NCBI GenBank assembly: GCA_024138015.1
Contig: JAMXBB010000009.1
Location: 46,406,842-46,470,841 of the forward strand
Direction: 5' to 3'
Source: Lumnitzera littorea
Taxonomy: Eukaryota; Streptophyta; Magnoliopsida; Myrtales; Combretaceae
DNA length: 64,000 nucleotides
The notes below the pieces were generated by a model that saw only the letters and a list, made by a program, of their open reading frames with translations, was not told the origin of the DNA and did no database searches. Shown here piece by piece: positions 46,424 through 55,818 of this stretch. Position numbers and translations under genes: made by a program. Position 1 is the first letter of the stretch, and each line of letters opens with the position of its first letter.

Positions 46424-49322
46424 TGTTACGCCCCGAAGTCGCAGAGTCGCAACAGTCCCGCCGTATAAACCATTCTATGATAGTAACTGGCCTTACAGTG
46501 CCTACCATAGACATGATCTACACAAGGCGTCGACGACTCCTCTCTTTGAAGTAAAACAGTCCGATTAACACTTAAATTACAATTATGATAGATAGTGCGA
46601 ATTTCAAATAACATGTATAATTATATATATATAAGTCCACAGAGCTCCCTAGAAAGTTTTACATAATCACCATAGTTTACTAATTTACAGAATAACTATC
46701 AGTCTTTAACCTTTAACTACAAAGTCAGTCTAGTTACACATTTTACTAAGTAACTTGATCCTCACACCCCTGGCTTTAAAAGGACTAACCTCTGGGTAAT
46801 TGTAGGGTGGCATAATACTTGTAGTGATCATAAATCAGAACCTGCAAAAGGATCTATAAGGGTATGAGCAACTACAGCTCAGTAAGTTGAATTGGAGACT
46901 CATGAATGCATACAAGCACAAACAGGGTTATCAAACAATTATTTTCATGCAATGCCTCAATCAAGTGTCATCGCACAACGTAGTCCGGTCCATTGTGAAA
47001 TCAGAGAAATTTCACCTGCTCCAATCCGGGTTGAGGAGTTCCATGTTATGTAACAGCTCACAACTAAACCCAGGCTTGTGCAATGGAGACCTCGCTCCTC
47101 CTGCGACTACCTTCGAACCATTGACTTCACCCCCGCCGCGACCTCCTCTCCTGTCACTTAGTTCGACTGAGGATGAAGAAGGGACCATTTTGCAATCCTG
47201 CTCTATTCCTTTCGAAGGGGTCGGTATTTGGTTGGAGAGTCCTATGATCCTCTAACGGGTTGCAGTGCATTACATTTTCGGTTATTAGGGTCGACTAAGA
47301 TTAAATTCCAGTTAAGGTGTTCAAACAAGTTCATATCAATTCAATCAGTCACAAAATCATTCACAGTACAAATTCCAGCACGAATTCAGATACATCAAAC
47401 ACATGCGCAAACTACTTACAATCACAATCATATACAAGCCTAAGTCTCCGAGTACTATAAAACTAGTACTCTATTACAATAAGCAATAACCCAACTCACT
47501 TAAATTTGCTCGATCACTCGAACCCTTAGTCGCGAGCTGATTTATCTCTAGATATCCTATAATACAAATAGGTCTTTTTAGTACTCATATTTTATGGATC
47601 CTTATTCTAATTCAAAATCTAACTCATTTTCCCCATGTATACCTATAACGCTCTAATGATTTGTTGTACTTTATTTTGGGGTTCGACTCCTAAACTAGAT
47701 TCTAGTTTTAATTCCTAAGTCTTAATTAGGCTCGAAACCCAATGTGACATTAATCACATTATGCTCGGGTACTCAAATATCCTATTAGGTTGTAATTTGG
47801 TATTCTAAACTATTCGGTACACGCTAACCCTAATTGAGGTATCGGATTTATTCCCGATGTGTAAAAATCTTACATTTTGAGATATTTACTTAAAATTAAA
47901 TATTATTTCAGATTTATTATTTTTCTGATTTCTATTATATTATTATCTAAATAACCTTATTTTTTTAGATTTATTAATTTACACTTTCATATATTACTTA
48001 CCTAATTTCCCTAATTAACCATACTTAATACCCAAAGGTTAGGATTAGGGTTCCACTTCAGAGATTAACAACCCTAAACATATAATTAATATCCTAATTA
48101 GTAATTAACATCCTAATCACCTAATTAACCCTAAATCACCCAATTTTACCATCATTTTAAGGCTAAAAATTAACTTAAAAATTTTGAAAATTAATTTTAA
48201 AAAAAATGGCTTCATAGCACTGTTCTACATCATATGAGAATCCTACAGAAAAAATTTGAGCTCCAAACTACACTCCTAAGCCTATTTATTTTTCGGTTTA
48301 ATCATGCTCGGTTTTGAACAATTTGTTAAGGAACCTATATTTCCAGACATAATTAAACTAAATCAATATTTTTCCCTAAACATACATACAATAAAACCTC
48401 AGAATAACAAGTTTCATAATTTTCTAGGCAAAATAACTAATTTTACAAAATTATACAAAAATCGGGGTGAATAAATAACTAACCGGTTCGAAGCTTTTTG
48501 GCCATCCAAACCTAGTCCAATGTTGTCAGCCGGTCCAGGTGGTGGTTTTAGTGTAGGGTGGTAGTGGTGGTTCGGTCCCAAGTGGTGGTGGGTGGTGGTT
48601 TTAGTTCACTTGGCTAATCTGCATAGTTTTTTTTTTATTTTCTGGATTTTCTCTCGATTTTTTCAGTGTTTCGATTTTTCTCAGATCTTAAACTGACCAA
48701 ATGACTTTTGAAAATTTTTTCCTTATTTATAGAAAATTGTAGTAATTAATATGCATTAATTTGATAAGACTTTGCCTCAATTCCTTTATTTTTGGCTTTT
48801 TGTTTGTCTAATTCTCATTGGATAATTTTTCTTTTTCTGATTTGAACCTACCACGACCTGATCTTGCTTTAGTTTATCCTCTTCTAATTTTTTCTGATTT
48901 TTCCATAATTATTTTATATTTTTCTTTAATTATTTGCTTAGTTTTCGGTCAATTTAGGTAATTATGCGTATTTTTATCTACACGTAAATACATGTGGGGT
49001 ACACGTGAACATTCCTAAATATTATTTTGGTCATTCTAAAATTTTTAGTATATATATAATCTATCTCTAGTAATTTATTAGTTATTATATTACATTTTTC
49101 GCCTTTTTGGTAATTAGCAACTATTATGCTTAAAATTTGAAAATTTTATAGTTTCCTATTTTACTACTTATTTTTTTAAATTTAAGTTTACGAGGTCATT
49201 TTTACTAATATTTCTCTCAATAGGTTATAATTTAGGTTTGATCGGATCCTTTAGCCGATCGCTCTAAATTTTGGGTTTTAAGCTCAAACCTACGGTTACT
49301 TGGCTTGGCTTTAGGGCTTACA
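46424..49322 (-). repeat. Chromovirus 3' LTR
   Basis: On the + strand it runs TGTTACGCCCC...GGGCTTACA. It is 24 bp shorter than the other copy, mainly through a small duplication near 57,390 in that copy. In about 475 bp compared by eye there are about 15 differences, nearly all transitions. A 122-aa antisense frame (46887-47255) is present in both LTRs but is not a gene (see rejected). Confidence 0.95.
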
Positions 49323-49341
49323 ATTCCACCCCCCTTCAAAA
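49323..49341 (-). other. Chromovirus polypurine tract
   Basis: On the minus strand TTTGAAGGGGGGTGGAAT directly before the 3' LTR start TGTAAGCCC. Confidence 0.85.
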
Positions 49342-49427
49342 AATTTTTGTCCTCAAAACTTCTGTACATCTAATTTACACTTAAATGACTAAATACAATA
49401 ACTTGTATACTTTTACTAACTTGGAAA

Positions 49428-52400
49428 TTAGAAAAGCCATGGATACTGCTCCATCATCGCAACTTTTGGTTCCTAAGTCATCTTTAAGTCTGGACCTTCA
49501 TTCCATTGAATCTTCATGTACTCCGTATCTCTATTCCTTAACTTCTGAACCCGACTATCCAGTATCTTTATGGGTTGTCTCACTAGTTGAAAATTTCTCG
49601 TTATCTCCACTGGCTCTATTTCCACTATCGCATTCGGGTTTTTAATAAATCTTCTCAACATGGATACATGGAATACATTATGATATCCTGATAGACTTGG
49701 AGCTAAAGCTATTCGGTACGATACATTGCCAACTTTCTCCAACACTTCAAATGGACTAATGTATCGTGGGCTCAGTTTTCCCCTTGAACCAAATCGTTGG
49801 AGTCCTTTAAATGGGCTTATTTTAAGGTAAACATGATCACCAATTTCGAATTCCAATGGTCTTCTCTTCAAATCAGCCCAACTTTTATAACGGTCCTGAG
49901 CTTCTTTCATCCGTTGTCACACAATCTTAATCTTCTCACTTATTTGATTAATCATGTCTGGTCCAATCATGGCATACTCTTCGTGATCCCAATACAGTGG
50001 CGATCTGCACTTCCTCCCATATAATGCTTCATATGGTGCCATCTGTATGGTTACATGATAACTATTATTGTAGGCAAATTCTATCAACGGTAAATATTTA
50101 TCCTAATCATCTCTAAAATCCAACACGCAAGCTCGTAGCATATCTTCTAGAGTTTGAATTGTTCGTTCAGACTGCCCGTCTGTTTGTGGGTGATAGGCTG
50201 TACCAAACTGCAACTTTGTACCTAAAGCTCTATGTAAGCTTTCCCAGAATTTAGATACAAACCGACTATCTCGGTCAGAAACAATACTCTCAGGAACACC
50301 ATGTAGCCTTATTATTTCTCGGACATACAGCCTAGCCATCTTTTCCATTGAATCACCCGTCCGATAAGCTAAGAAATGTGCACTCTTCGTTAATCTATCC
50401 ACGACTACCCAAATGAAATCGTATCCAACTTGAGTCCTTGGTAATGCTACTACAAAATCCATGGTAATATGATCCCATTTCCATTGCGGTATTTCTAAAG
50501 GTTGTAATAATCCACCCGGTCTTTGGTGTTCTACTTTGACTTGTTGGCATGTAAGGCATTCCGATACATACTGTGCCACTTCTCTTTTCATCCCATTCCA
50601 CCAATACATGAGTTTTAGATCTTGGTACATTTTATTTCCTCCCGGGTGTACAGTATAACCTGTAATGTGTGCTTCATCTAAAATCTGCTTCTTTATGTCA
50701 GCATCTTGTAGTATACATATTCTGCCTCTAAACTTTATTAAACCTCTATCATCCACCTTAAAGTCAGGGTCCTGTCCGCTACTTAATTTCTCCTTTATCT
50801 CCATCAGACCCTTATCTTCCTCTTGCTTTTGTTTTATTCTCTCTAAAAAAGTAGGTTGCAATTCCCAGTTCATTAACTGGCTATTAGGTTCACACCAATC
50901 AAACCCAATTTGCATCTTCTCAAATTCATGCACTAATTCACGTTGAGGTGTTAACAGTAAGGCAACCTGTTCATAATTCTTTCGACTTAATGCATCTGCC
51001 ACCAAATTGGCCTTTCCAGGGTGGTAATTTATATTCAGATCATAATCCTTAATCAGTTCTAACCACCTTCTTTGCCTTAAATTCAATTCTTTTTGAGTAA
51101 ATAAATATTTCAAACTCTTATGATCAGTATATATCTCGCACCGTTGCCCATAAAGATAATATCTCCAAATCTTCAAGGCAAACACCACAGCTACTAACTC
51201 TAAATCATGAGTTGGGTAATTCCTCTCATGTGGCCTTAATTGTCATGATGCATATGCAACAACTTTTCTATCCCGCATCAATACACAACCTAATCCATTC
51301 CGTGAAGCATCACTGTACACATTATAAGGTTTGTCTGGATCAGGTAATATTAATACTGGTGCTGTAACCAGTCTTTTCTTTAACTCTCGAAAACTCATTT
51401 CCCAATCTTCACTTCATTCGAACTTTACATCCTTCTGGGTCAATTGAGTCAACGGTTTGGCAATTTTGGAAAAATCCTTTATGAACCGTTGATAGTATCT
51501 AGCCATACCCAGAAAACTCCTTATTTCAGTCACTGTGGTTGGTTGCTTCCAGTCCATTACTGCTTTCACTTTATCAGGGTCTACAGAAATTCCTTCACCA
51601 GATATGATATGACTAGAAAAGAAATTCTATCCAACCAAAAATCACATTTACTTAACTTGGCATACAATTTATTCTCTCTCAACTTCTGTAATGCCAATCA
51701 TAAATGCTCTACATGCTCCTTCTTGGTTTTTGAATAAATCAAAATATCATCAATAAACACCACAACAAACTTATCCAAATATAGTTGATATATACGATTC
51801 ATCAAGTCCATGAATACAGCCGGAGCATTCGTTAAGCCAAATGGCATCACCAAAAATTCATAATGACCATATCTAGTTCTAAATGCAGTCTTATGCACAT
51901 CTTCCGGCTTAACTTGTAACTGATGATATCCTGATTTTAAATCTATTCTAGAAAACACAGTTACACCTTGGAGTTGGTCAAACAAATCATCAATGCGAGG
52001 TAACGGATACCTATTCTTAATGGTAACCTTATTTAACTCCCGATAGTCTATACACAATCTCATAGTACCATCCTTCTTTTTCACAAACAATACCGGTGCT
52101 CCCCATGGTGAAACATTCGGTTGAATAAACTTCTTATCCAATAGCTCCTGAAGTTGCTTCTTTAGTTCCTGAAGTTCTATAGGTGACATTCGATATGGAG
52201 CTTTAGAAATAGGCTCAGTTCCAGGAACTAATTTTACATTGAAATCCAACTCTCGGGGTGGAGCTAACCTTAGTAAATCCTCCGGAAATACATCTGGAAA
52301 CTCATTCACTACCCGTATGTCTGCTACCTTGGGTATTTCCTTCTTTGCGTCCACAGCAAACACCCAACAAAATTTCCAATCATCCTCTCTTACTCTTGTC

Positions 52401-52816
52401 TCAAATTGTTCATCACATATCTCCATCACTGATAAATTCAACCTACTTCCACCAGCTTTTCCTTGAAATATCGTTTCTCCATCATTAAGATTGACAATTT
52501 TATTCCTACACTCCATAATGGCTTTATTCTTAGAAAACCAATCTATTCCCACTATGACATCATAACCTTGTAAAGGTAATATTACAAGACTTATAGGATA
52601 CTCCTTCTCTTGGATTTTTATTCTACCATCTGCTACTACTTCTCGGGTTGTTACTTACTCCCCAGTTGGAGTTCTAACTTTATAAGTTACATTAACAGTA
52701 ACCACACTAATTTCTTGTTCATGTACAAATTTCTGACTTGCAAAGGAATGTGATGCACCAGTATCAAACAGCATAAAAGCAGGTTGTCCATTTATCAGCA
52801 CATGTCTTGGAATGTA
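49428..52816 (-). pseudogene. pol: Chromovirus pol with integrase chromodomain, broken
   Basis: Order on the minus strand. Protease with FDTGASHSF (active site at about 52,765-52,751). RT with YRMSPIELQELKKQL, SPWGAPVLFVKKKDG, DYRELNKVTIKNRYPLPRID and FIDDILIYS (51,757-51,730). RNase H with SDASRNGLGC and TDHKSLKYL. Integrase with an HHCC finger (HITGYTVHPGG...CLTCQQ), catalytic-core MDFVV, VSDRDSRF and YHPQTDGQSE. GPY/F-type module (SPRYISPFEV). C-terminal chromodomain wording (PIKILDSRVQKLRNRDTEY) to the natural stop at 49,428. Inactivating changes: stops at 52,655, 51,698, 51,414, 51,243, 50,103, 49,917 and 49,473, and a one-base deletion near 51,612 that shifts the frame in RT. The chromodomain would be expected to steer integration to marked chromatin. 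Confidence 0.92.
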
Positions 52817-52926
52817 CTAATATTATGGTTACTAACTACACTAGCATTCATAAATCTTAAAATGCAAATATTTCAATTCACTTCACACTTAGAATTATTA
52901 TTACAATAGATAGTCTGAATACGTAC
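52817..52926 (-). other. Non-coding spacer or candidate intron between gag and protease
   Basis: Gag reading continues to a stop at 52,901, but protease wording only begins around 52,810, and the roughly 110 bp between holds about ten stops. On the minus strand it starts with GTACGTATTC or GTATTC (52,926 or 52,922) and ends TATTAG at 52,817, an AT-rich GT...AG layout. Gag and protease are in the same frame on either side. Could equally be an insertion/deletion scar or a natural gag terminator with an untranslated spacer. Confidence 0.25.
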
Positions 52927-54256
52927 CAGTTACAAGTCCTTCATCATTTTCCTCTTCAACTCCTATGATCTCCTCGACATCATCATGGTAGTACTCCTCC
53001 ATAAAATCTGAGAAATCCTCATTTTCCTCAATTTCCATATCCTCCAGAGCAAAGATACGAGCAGGTGCAGTGGTGTTATCAAAACCTTCTGTTCGCTTAG
53101 CTCCTTGTATAAACTGTGGACAGTATCTAGAGAAATGGCCCTTTCTACCACATTTATTACACTTTACTAGTTTCATCTTAGGGCATGCTTTCAGCACATG
53201 GTTCGAATCTCCACATATAAAACATTTCCCCTTAAGCTGAGCACAATTCCTCGGAAAATGATTTGCACCACATTTCTAGCATTTAACATTTCCATCTTTG
53301 TCATAAAAGCTCAAACTCAGTATTGATTGCGCTGGGTTACTAGCCAGAGTTACTGGTCTCCTTCTCTTCTGCCCAGAACTGCTACTAGAGGCACCAGGAT
53401 ATGATCTCTTAGATGATGGTCCTGGTCGATATCCTCTATTGATCTTTTGACTCCACATTGCTTGCATTCTCACACGATTATCTTCTAATTGTCTTGCCTT
53501 ATCTACCACTTCATTATAAGTGGTAAAACCGTAATCTAACAGCTTGCAACACATTGTGGGGTCAAATCCAGTAAGGAACAAATCTTTCTTCAGCTCAACA
53601 TTATCTCGGTATGAGCCAAGTACATATTGTAACAACCTATTGAACTCAGTCTCATACTGGGTTACACTCATACCTCCCTTCTTCAATTCAAACAGATCTC
53701 ACACCATTCGGTTTTGGACACTATGAGGGAAATACTCCTTCCTGAATTCCTCCTTAAATTGTTGCCACTCAATGTTATTTCCGAGTTGCCTTGCTCTCGA
53801 GTCCTACCATACTCTTGCAGCTAACTTTAACATAAACGTACCATAAGACAACTTTTGGGATTCGGGGACTCTGAAAGCCTCAAAACTTCGTTCGATTTGG
53901 GCTAGCCAATCATCAGCTAGATCTGGTCTACCCATCTCCCCTTCAAAATAACAGTTGGCTTTTATAAATTCAGGAAGTTTATTTACCTCTTGAGGTCGCT
54001 CCATTCGTTGTTCAACCTCTTACGGTCTCCTATTTCCCACATTACCACCAGTCAGAAGATGTTGGATCAACGTTCCTTGCTGCCTCATCATTGTATGCAT
54101 ACTGGCAAGTATTTGTCCAATAGGCATATTCTCCTGTGAAGGAGGTGGAGGTAAATCTTGTCTATTTTGTTCTTTTGGTGGTGATGGTGCTCGTGGTGGA
54201 GGGTTTTGATTTCCTTCAGTTCCCCCTTGACTACTTCCATTTCCAGCTTCAGCCAT
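52901..54256 (-). pseudogene. gag: Chromovirus gag with three zinc knuckles, broken
   Basis: One reading frame of about 451 codons from ATG at 54,256 to the stop at 52,901. The N-terminus is Gln/Pro-rich (PPPRAPSPPKEQNRQDLPPP). The capsid-like retrotransposon-gag domain covers roughly residues 85-260 (WLAQIERSFEAFRVPESQKL, EYFPHSVQNRM, SVTQYETEFNRLL). An Arg/Ser-rich linker follows, then three CCHC knuckles at about 53,285-53,124 (KCGANHFPRNC with its first Cys just before a stop; CFICGDSNHVLKAC; CNKCGRKGHFSRYC) and an acidic tail. In-frame stops at 54,020 (TAA, likely from CAA), 53,804 (TAG, likely from TGG), 53,699 (TGA, likely from CGA) and 53,276 (TAG). Family role: particle formation and RNA packaging. 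Confidence 0.9.
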
Positions 54257-54746
54257 GATCGCTTAATAATTTAACTTATAATCCTGCATTCATATCAATC
54301 TATAAGTTATCCCTACTTTTGTTTAAAGAATATTAATAAATGCTGGCAATAAGTACTCATATCAAATAGTAATGACAATATCATTGAAGTCAACATACTT
54401 AGTAGTCTAACTTCCATTATATATTTCATTCAACCTTACATCATCACTATTACAACTTCAAAACGAAAAAGTACAACTCGATAATCTTTCAAATACATAC
54501 ATCAAATTTACAACTCGATTACATCATTTCTTACATCATCTAATACAAACTCAATCTTTATAACTGTACAAGACAAAAGGTTACATCAAACTTAATTACA
54601 ACATACATCTAACTTGATCCAGAAGCTACAAAATACATCAAAAGTCAAAATACATCAAAAGATCCTAAAATACATCAGTTTCCATCAAAATTGCTACTAG
54701 ATCATAACTAAAAACCTAACTAAAACAAGTCAATCGTATAACTAAG
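54257..54746 (-). other. Untranslated spacer between the extra ORF and gag
   Basis: About 490 bp, AT-rich, with no open frame of note and a run of ACATCA/ATACATC-like words (54,480-54,690). Probably leader sequence for gag. Confidence 0.5.
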
Positions 54747-55538
54747 CTAGTCCTCCTCTGAGTCTGTGGTAGCTATTCCATCAAAGGAGTTGTGAGCCAT
54801 ATAGCCTCCTATAGAGTGATCCTCAAGCTCGCCATCTGATGTGGAGTCTATAAACACGATCTCTGGAGTCTCAGGAATCACAATCACCTCCTGCACATCA
54901 TCATCATCCGACTCAGCTGTAGCACCAGCTCCATCTTCAGCTATCACGGTGTCTGCGATCACCTGCATAACTACCGTATGTATATCTATGTTGGGCTCAC
55001 TCTCATTCTCTTGCTCCTCCTCGGGGTCTTCTTCTGGCTCCTCTTCAGGGTCCTCCTCTAGATCTTCCTCTGGATCCTCCTTAACATGGACTCCATCCAC
55101 GTGGGGTTCAACTGGAGGTGGGTTTTCCGGTGGTGGTTCTGGTATGTCAAACTCAGGTTCAGGATTAGGGTTCAATGGTATCTCTATATCATCCCCAGCA
55201 GGCTCTGGAAACTGTGGAAACCAATCAATGATCCCTAGTGGGTACTATCTAGGAATGTACGGAATGTTAGTAGGGATGTGTGCAATACTAGCAGGGTATA
55301 GTCTCCCATCCTCTAACCTAGCAGGAAAATACCGTAAGGGCATCATCATGGTTATAATTCCCTCTTTCTCCAACCATCTCTGCTCAAAAGCTGCTATAGC
55401 AGTGTATCTATTATACTGGGGTCCTAAACTCATCTCTATCCATGCCCACTCATCCTTCCAACTGTAGCACATTTGATCATGGAACTTGTTGATAATCTCA
55501 TCAACCGTCCTAAATATATTCCAATCGGCTAATTCCAT
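54747..55538 (-). pseudogene. Extra acidic ORF upstream of gag in the chromovirus (one internal stop)
   Basis: A single frame of 263 codons on the same strand as gag and pol, broken once by TAG at 55,245-55,247. The N-terminal half looks globular (WLLMELADWNIF is readable if the open frame upstream of the ATG is included; then MCYSWKDEWAWIEM, YNRYTAIAAFEQRWL, PLRYFPARLEDGRLYP). The C-terminal half is low complexity: a Pro/Glu segment, repeated EDPEE units (about 55,080-55,000), then a Ser/Asp-rich tail. The frame is open up to about 55,637, where TTATAATTACAG looks like a splice acceptor, so a spliced leader exon is possible. I do not recognise the protein. Plant Ty3/gypsy elements of the Ogre type carry an ORF before gag, but this element has chromovirus-type pol. 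Confidence 0.6.
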
Positions 55539-55797
55539 CAGTAGCCATTGTAATTTAACCCTATAATCAATGGGAGATACTTCTCCATTCCATCCAAACC
55601 GTATCCAACTATGAATCAGTTCTCCCCTTCGACCCTGTAATTATAATTAAACCAATTAATATTTCCTATGTTAAAGATTATAGTTACTTATGTTATACAA
55701 TCTTTTATCGCCCACTTAATATTACCCACTCTCAATATTCCTATAATGTCTATTTCTTTTAAGGTATGACGCTTCAAAGCGAGTTTACTAAAACTAC
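55539..55797 (-). other. Chromovirus leader region
   Basis: From the primer site to the extra ORF. It contains the open extension of that ORF (55,539-55,637) preceded by an acceptor-like TTATAATTACAG (55,646-55,635) and a possible donor GTAACTATAATC near 55,696. Otherwise no feature. Confidence 0.35.
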
Positions 55798-55809
55798 GCT
55801 TTGATACCA
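55798..55809 (-). other. Chromovirus primer binding site (tRNA-iMet type)
   Basis: On the minus strand TGGTATCAAAGC, 9 bp after the 5' LTR end, one base from the usual tRNA-iMet site. Confidence 0.85.
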
Positions 55810-55818
55810 ACCGAGAAT

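Noticed and set aside
46887..47255. 122-aa + strand frame present in both chromovirus LTRs (also 56282-56650)
   Set aside because: It is antisense to the element and inside the LTR. The two copies share it only because the LTRs are about 97% identical, the older solo LTR does not keep it open, and the protein has no recognisable domain.
54841..55467. 208-aa Ser/Gly-rich + strand frame
   Set aside because: It is the shadow of the acidic extra ORF on the minus strand; the Ser/Gly repeats are the complement of the Glu/Asp/Pro repeats.
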